From DATAXP01 sp036272935 (GTDB taxonomy: Bacteria > Planctomycetota > Planctomycetia > Pirellulales > PNKZ01), in NCBI GenBank assembly GCA_036272935.1, contig DATAXP010000008.1, forward strand, positions 1 through 64,000: 64,000 bases of DNA. Direction: 5' to 3'. Each line of letters opens with the position of its first letter. Positions within the stretch are counted from its first letter, which is position 1. This document shows, in pieces, positions 60,807 to 64,000 of the stretch. The position numbers were made by a program, and so were the translations under genes. A model generated the notes under the pieces. It did no database searches. It had not been told where the DNA came from and saw only the letters and a list, made by a program, of their open reading frames with translations.

Positions 60807-63356
60807 ATGGCCGCAGATCTTGCCATGCGGGGCAGTCAAGGTTTCGCCGGTGCCAATGAGCCGCTCGCCCAGCGTCGGCCGCTGGCGTGGGTCGTCGTCG
60901 TGGCATGCGGCGGCATCGTTGTCGATCGCTGCTATCCGCTGCCGGCGCCGCTGTGGTGGACCGTCGCCGTTGTCTTGCTGGTCGCGTGCTGTGCCGGCCA
61001 GCGATGGTCAATGCGCGTTGCATCGTTCGCTTGCCTTCTCATGGCCGTCGCCGCGGCAAGCGCGGCGTGGCACCATGCCCGGTGGAATCTATTCCCGGTC
61101 GATGAACTAGGGCGCTACGCGCGGCTCAAACCGCAACCAGTCTCGATCGAAGCGGTGGCATTTGGCTCGCCTCGCCGCATGCCCGCGCTCCGTGGCGACC
61201 CGTTGAGCGCGATTCCCAACGGTGATCGATCCAGGGTGTTGCTCCGTGCGTTGGCGATTCGCGATGGCGCCACCTGGCGAACCGTGTCGGGGACTGTGTG
61301 GCTGACGATCGACGGTCATCTGCTGGGCGTGCATGCCGGCGATCGGCTGCGGATCAACGCGCAACTCGCCCAACCTTCGGTTTCGATGAACCCGGGCGAG
61401 TTCGACTTCGCGCAGCATCGCCGCGGCGACCGGCAGCTTTGCCGTCTCTGGGCCGATGGTCCCGCGGCCGTCACCGTCGTCGAGCGCTCAGCGTCGACGT
61501 CGCCGTGGGCATTGCTCGACAAGGCGCGGCAATGCGGACAACGGCTGCTGGGCGAGCATCTTAATGCCGAAACGGCACCCATGGCGGCGGCCTTGCTGCT
61601 TGGCACGCGCGAGCAACTCTCATCAGAAGAAAGCGACGCCTTCTTTCGCACCGGAATGGTCCACCTGCTTTCAATCTCAGGGTTACACGTCGGACTGCTG
61701 GCCTTGGGCCTGCTGAGCATCCTTCGCTTAGGGTTCATGCGTCGTACTCGGGCGCTGGCCGGCGTGGCACTGCTGACGTTGGCATACGCGCTGGTGATCC
61801 AGGCCGAGCCGCCCGCCGTGCGGGCGACGATTGCCGTGCTGTTGGTCTGCGGATCGATGATCGCCGGGCTCCCCACACCGGGTTACAACGCGGTTGCCGC
61901 GGCGGCCTTAGTGGTGTTGGCGATCAACCCCGCTGATCTTTTTCGCGCTGGACCGCAGTTGTCGTTTCTCTGCGCATTGGTGCTGATCTGGTTTGCCGAA
62001 CACGGCCCACGCCCGCGGTTAGTCACGCAAACCGACGACCCCGGCGACACGCATTGGAGCACGGCGCGGCGCTGGTCTCGCAACTTTATGCAGGGCGCGG
62101 CGACTTCGTTGCTGCTCTCGCTGTGCATCTGGCTGGTGAGCTTGCCGCTGATTGCCAGCCAGTTCCACATCGTATCGCCGATCGCGATGGTGCTGACGCC
62201 GCTGTTGGCGGTGCCGATCGCCGCAGCATTGCTGAGCGGTTTCGGCGTGCTTGTCTGCGGATGGTTGCTTCCTCCGGTTGCCGCGGTGTTGGCCGTGATT
62301 TGCGAGGCGTCGTTGACGCTGATCGTCCATGCGATCGAGGCGGCAGAGCGCCTTCCCGGCAGCCATTGGTGGACCGCCGGTCCGCCGCGATGGTGGGTGG
62401 CCGGGTTTTACGCATCGCTCCTCGTGGCGGTCTGGCTGTCGGCCGAGCGTTCACGACGACTGGCGGCGGCGACAATCCTCGGCGCGTGGTGCGCGATCGG
62501 TTGCTTTGCGATGGGTCGCACTCCAACAGACCACACGCTTCGGGCAACGTTCCTTTCGGTGGGGCACGGCTTGGCGGTGGTGCTCGAGCTGCCCGATGGC
62601 AAGACAATGGTCTACGACGCTGGATGTCTCGCCTCGCCGGAGCATGCGACGCAAGCGGTGTCGTGTTTCCTGTGGTCACGACGGATTAACCGACTCGACA
62701 CCGTGATGATCTCGCATGCCGATGTCGATCACTACAACGGACTGACCGAGTTACTGGAGCGATTCAAGATCGAACGGATCTGCGTCAGCCCGGCCATGCT
62801 CGCCACCGAACGCGACGAAGCGCTGACGCTGTTGTTCGATTCGCTTTCGAGCGCCGGCATTCCGATGGTGACAATCGCCGGCAATATGGATCTTGCCGAG
62901 CGCAACAATACTTCGCCACCGTACTCGCTACGTCTGCTGCATCCGCCGTTGGAAGGAACAGGCGGTAGCGACAACTCGAACAGCCTCGTGTTGCTCGTCG
63001 AGTTTCATGGCCGGCGAGTGCTGCTCACGGGCGACCTGGAATCGCCGGGACTGGAGCGATTGTTGCGACAGCCACCGGTCGATTGCGACGGGCTTTTGGC
63101 ACCTCATCACGGCAGCGCGCGGAGCGACCCGCCGGGGCTGGCCGCTTGGAGCAGTCCGGAATTTGTGGTCTTCAGCGGCGGTGGCAGCCGCGACTCTCGT
63201 TCTGCCCAGCGTGCCTACTTCGATCACGGTGCCCGCACACTGCACACTGCCGAAACCGGAGCGGTGACCGTCGTTATGAACGACAAAGGTGTGGCAGTCA
63301 CGCCGTTTCGTGAGGTGTCCGACCGCGATAGAATCGAACGAGCAACAGGCGAATAA
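60807..63356 (+). CDS. ComEC/Rec2-type DNA uptake protein
   Basis: The 849-residue protein has an N-terminal membrane part with a DUF4131-like domain, a central competence domain with many membrane segments (MVHLLSISGLHVGLLALGLL; QAEPPAVRATIAVL), and a C-terminal metallo-beta-lactamase domain with HADVDHYNGL and LLAPHHGS. This is the full ComEC architecture for moving single-stranded DNA through the inner membrane. The typical HxHxDH is seen as SHADVDHY. No other competence genes are in the window. It is followed closely by the DUF1569 gene. Confidence 0.92.
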   Translation: MAADLAMRGSQGFAGANEPLAQRRPLAWVVVVACGGIVVDRCYPLPAPLWWTVAVVLLVACCAGQRWSMRVASFACLLMAVAAASAAWHHARWNLFPVDELGRYARLKPQPVSIEAVAFGSPRRMPALRGDPLSAIPNGDRSRVLLRALAIRDGATWRTVSGTVWLTIDGHLLGVHAGDRLRINAQLAQPSVSMNPGEFDFAQHRRGDRQLCRLWADGPAAVTVVERSASTSPWALLDKARQCGQRLLGEHLNAETAPMAAALLLGTREQLSSEESDAFFRTGMVHLLSISGLHVGLLALGLLSILRLGFMRRTRALAGVALLTLAYALVIQAEPPAVRATIAVLLVCGSMIAGLPTPGYNAVAAAALVVLAINPADLFRAGPQLSFLCALVLIWFAEHGPRPRLVTQTDDPGDTHWSTARRWSRNFMQGAATSLLLSLCIWLVSLPLIASQFHIVSPIAMVLTPLLAVPIAAALLSGFGVLVCGWLLPPVAAVLAVICEASLTLIVHAIEAAERLPGSHWWTAGPPRWWVAGFYASLLVAVWLSAERSRRLAAATILGAWCAIGCFAMGRTPTDHTLRATFLSVGHGLAVVLELPDGKTMVYDAGCLASPEHATQAVSCFLWSRRINRLDTVMISHADVDHYNGLTELLERFKIERICVSPAMLATERDEALTLLFDSLSSAGIPMVTIAGNMDLAERNNTSPPYSLRLLHPPLEGTGGSDNSNSLVLLVEFHGRRVLLTGDLESPGLERLLRQPPVDCDGLLAPHHGSARSDPPGLAAWSSPEFVVFSGGGSRDSRSAQRAYFDHGARTLHTAETGAVTVVMNDKGVAVTPFREVSDRDRIERATGE

Positions 63357-63388
63357 GCTTCAGGCGATCCATGCGCCAGACGAGAATC

Positions 63389-63865
63389 ATGTCAACGATC
63401 TCTGCGGCGAAGCCGCCTCGGCGCGAGTTGCGTTATGCGAACTTCGACGAACTATTGGCCGATGCCGAGCGCTCTGCCGCCGGACCAGTGCAGGCGCTCG
63501 GCAATTGGACGCCGGGGCAGATCTTCGAGCACCTGGCCCGCAGCATGAACCGTTCGATCGACGGCTTCGAAGGCCAGGCGCCTTGGATCGTCCGTTGGGT
63601 GGCCCGGACGTTCATGAAGCGGCGGCTCTTGGCTGGTCCGATGAAACCCGGCTTTAGGTTGCCACCGGCCGCGGCGGCTGTCCTTGTTCCCGGCTCGACC
63701 GATTGCACCGACGGACTGGCCGCGCTACGACAAGCCGTCGCACGCCTGAAGACCGAAACGCATCGCGCGCCAAGCCCATTCCTTGGCCCGCTAACGCGCG
63801 AAGAATCGGACCGTCTGCACCTGAACCACGCCGCGCTGCACATGAGCTTTCTGGTGCCGCAATAG
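63389..63865 (+). CDS. DUF1569 family protein
   Basis: A 158-residue protein from ATG 63389 (a second in-frame ATG is at 63371) with the DUF1569/DinB-like features WTPGQIFEHLARSMNRSIDG and HLNHAALHMSF. Such proteins belong to the DinB-like four-helix bundle superfamily, which often binds metal through histidines; the His residues in FEHLARS and LNHAALH are in the expected places. The function is unknown. It follows the ComEC-like gene after 32 bases. Confidence 0.82.
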   Translation: MSTISAAKPPRRELRYANFDELLADAERSAAGPVQALGNWTPGQIFEHLARSMNRSIDGFEGQAPWIVRWVARTFMKRRLLAGPMKPGFRLPPAAAAVLVPGSTDCTDGLAALRQAVARLKTETHRAPSPFLGPLTREESDRLHLNHAALHMSFLVPQ

Positions 63866-63918
63866 AAGCCTCGGCGCGGATTGCCCGGTTTGCACCGAGA
63901 TTAGCAAGGGCCGCAAGC

Positions 63919-64000
63919 ATGTGGCCGCGGATGCGATTGGACATCGGCTGGACAGACTTGTTCTACGGTGCGGCCCAGTGCCTGCGCCGAATCGATCCTG
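63919..64000 (+). CDS. Start of a CDS cut by the window edge
   Basis: An open frame starts at ATG 63919 or, four codons later, at 63931 (MRLDIGWTDLFYGAAQCLRR) and runs out of the window. AAGGG lies about eight bases upstream of the first ATG. The short peptide is not enough to name a family. Confidence 0.4.
   Translation, partial: MWPRMRLDIGWTDLFYGAAQCLRRIDP

Overview
The window reads as a GC-rich chromosome segment of a planctomycete, most likely from the Pirellulales or a related order. This is inferred from the gene families and not from any search. The pointers are a bacterial set of tetrahydromethanopterin (H4MPT) biosynthesis genes, DUF1501 and DUF1569 proteins, zinc-ribbon proteins, a CobA-HemD fusion, an AroD-AroE-AroK fusion, FHA-linked sigma-54 activators and many short palindromic intergenic repeats. 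No rRNA, tRNA or CRISPR array was recognised.

Layout. (1) 1 to about 5240 is the right end of an integrated element: two small minus-strand genes, a divergent hypothetical gene and a large serine recombinase whose stop codon abuts a truncated yjbQ gene. The left end lies outside the window. (2) 5.4-8.7 kb: MgtC-like membrane protein, GH88 glycosidase, IspG. (3) 8.7-15.5 kb: a tight seven-gene minus-strand operon with a GHMP-type beta-RFAP synthase, a DUF447 protein, PabA, PabB and a dihydropteroate-synthase-like protein, which together point to H4MPT synthesis, plus an SDR with a missing catalytic Tyr and an alpha/beta hydrolase. (4) 15.6-24 kb: acyltransferase-like protein, Gfo/Idh/MocA oxidoreductase, thioredoxin-like protein with a clear terminator, FHA-GAF-sigma54 activator, FIST protein, isoaspartyl peptidase. 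(5) 24-29 kb: two overlapping amidohydrolase genes, one a double-domain fusion. (6) 29-41 kb: mostly housekeeping genes (thioesterase, RluB-type pseudouridine synthase, PyrK-like protein, S20, CobA-HemD, CoaD) mixed with small planctomycete-type proteins. (7) 41.3-52.8 kb: a long minus-strand run mutL, aroDEK, prepilin peptidase, OmpA lipoprotein, hisH, hisA, EF-G-like protein, then an unknown gene enclosed by a second, decayed copy of the EF-G 3' end. (8) 52.9-56.8 kb: a region of gene decay. A four-helix-bundle gene is broken, and between an NtrB-like kinase and its NtrC-like regulator lie an HNH endonuclease gene with a frameshift, its small partner, and the tail of a DUF1501 gene. (9) 56.8-64 kb: rpsO-pnp, fatty acid desaturase, ComEC, DUF1569 protein and the start of one more gene.

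The best candidates for new biology are the serine-recombinase element that uses yjbQ as its target, the gene trapped between duplicated EF-G 3' ends, the trifunctional shikimate enzyme, the amidohydrolase pair in which two of three domains have lost the metal-binding HxH, and a palindromic repeat translated inside one of those proteins.
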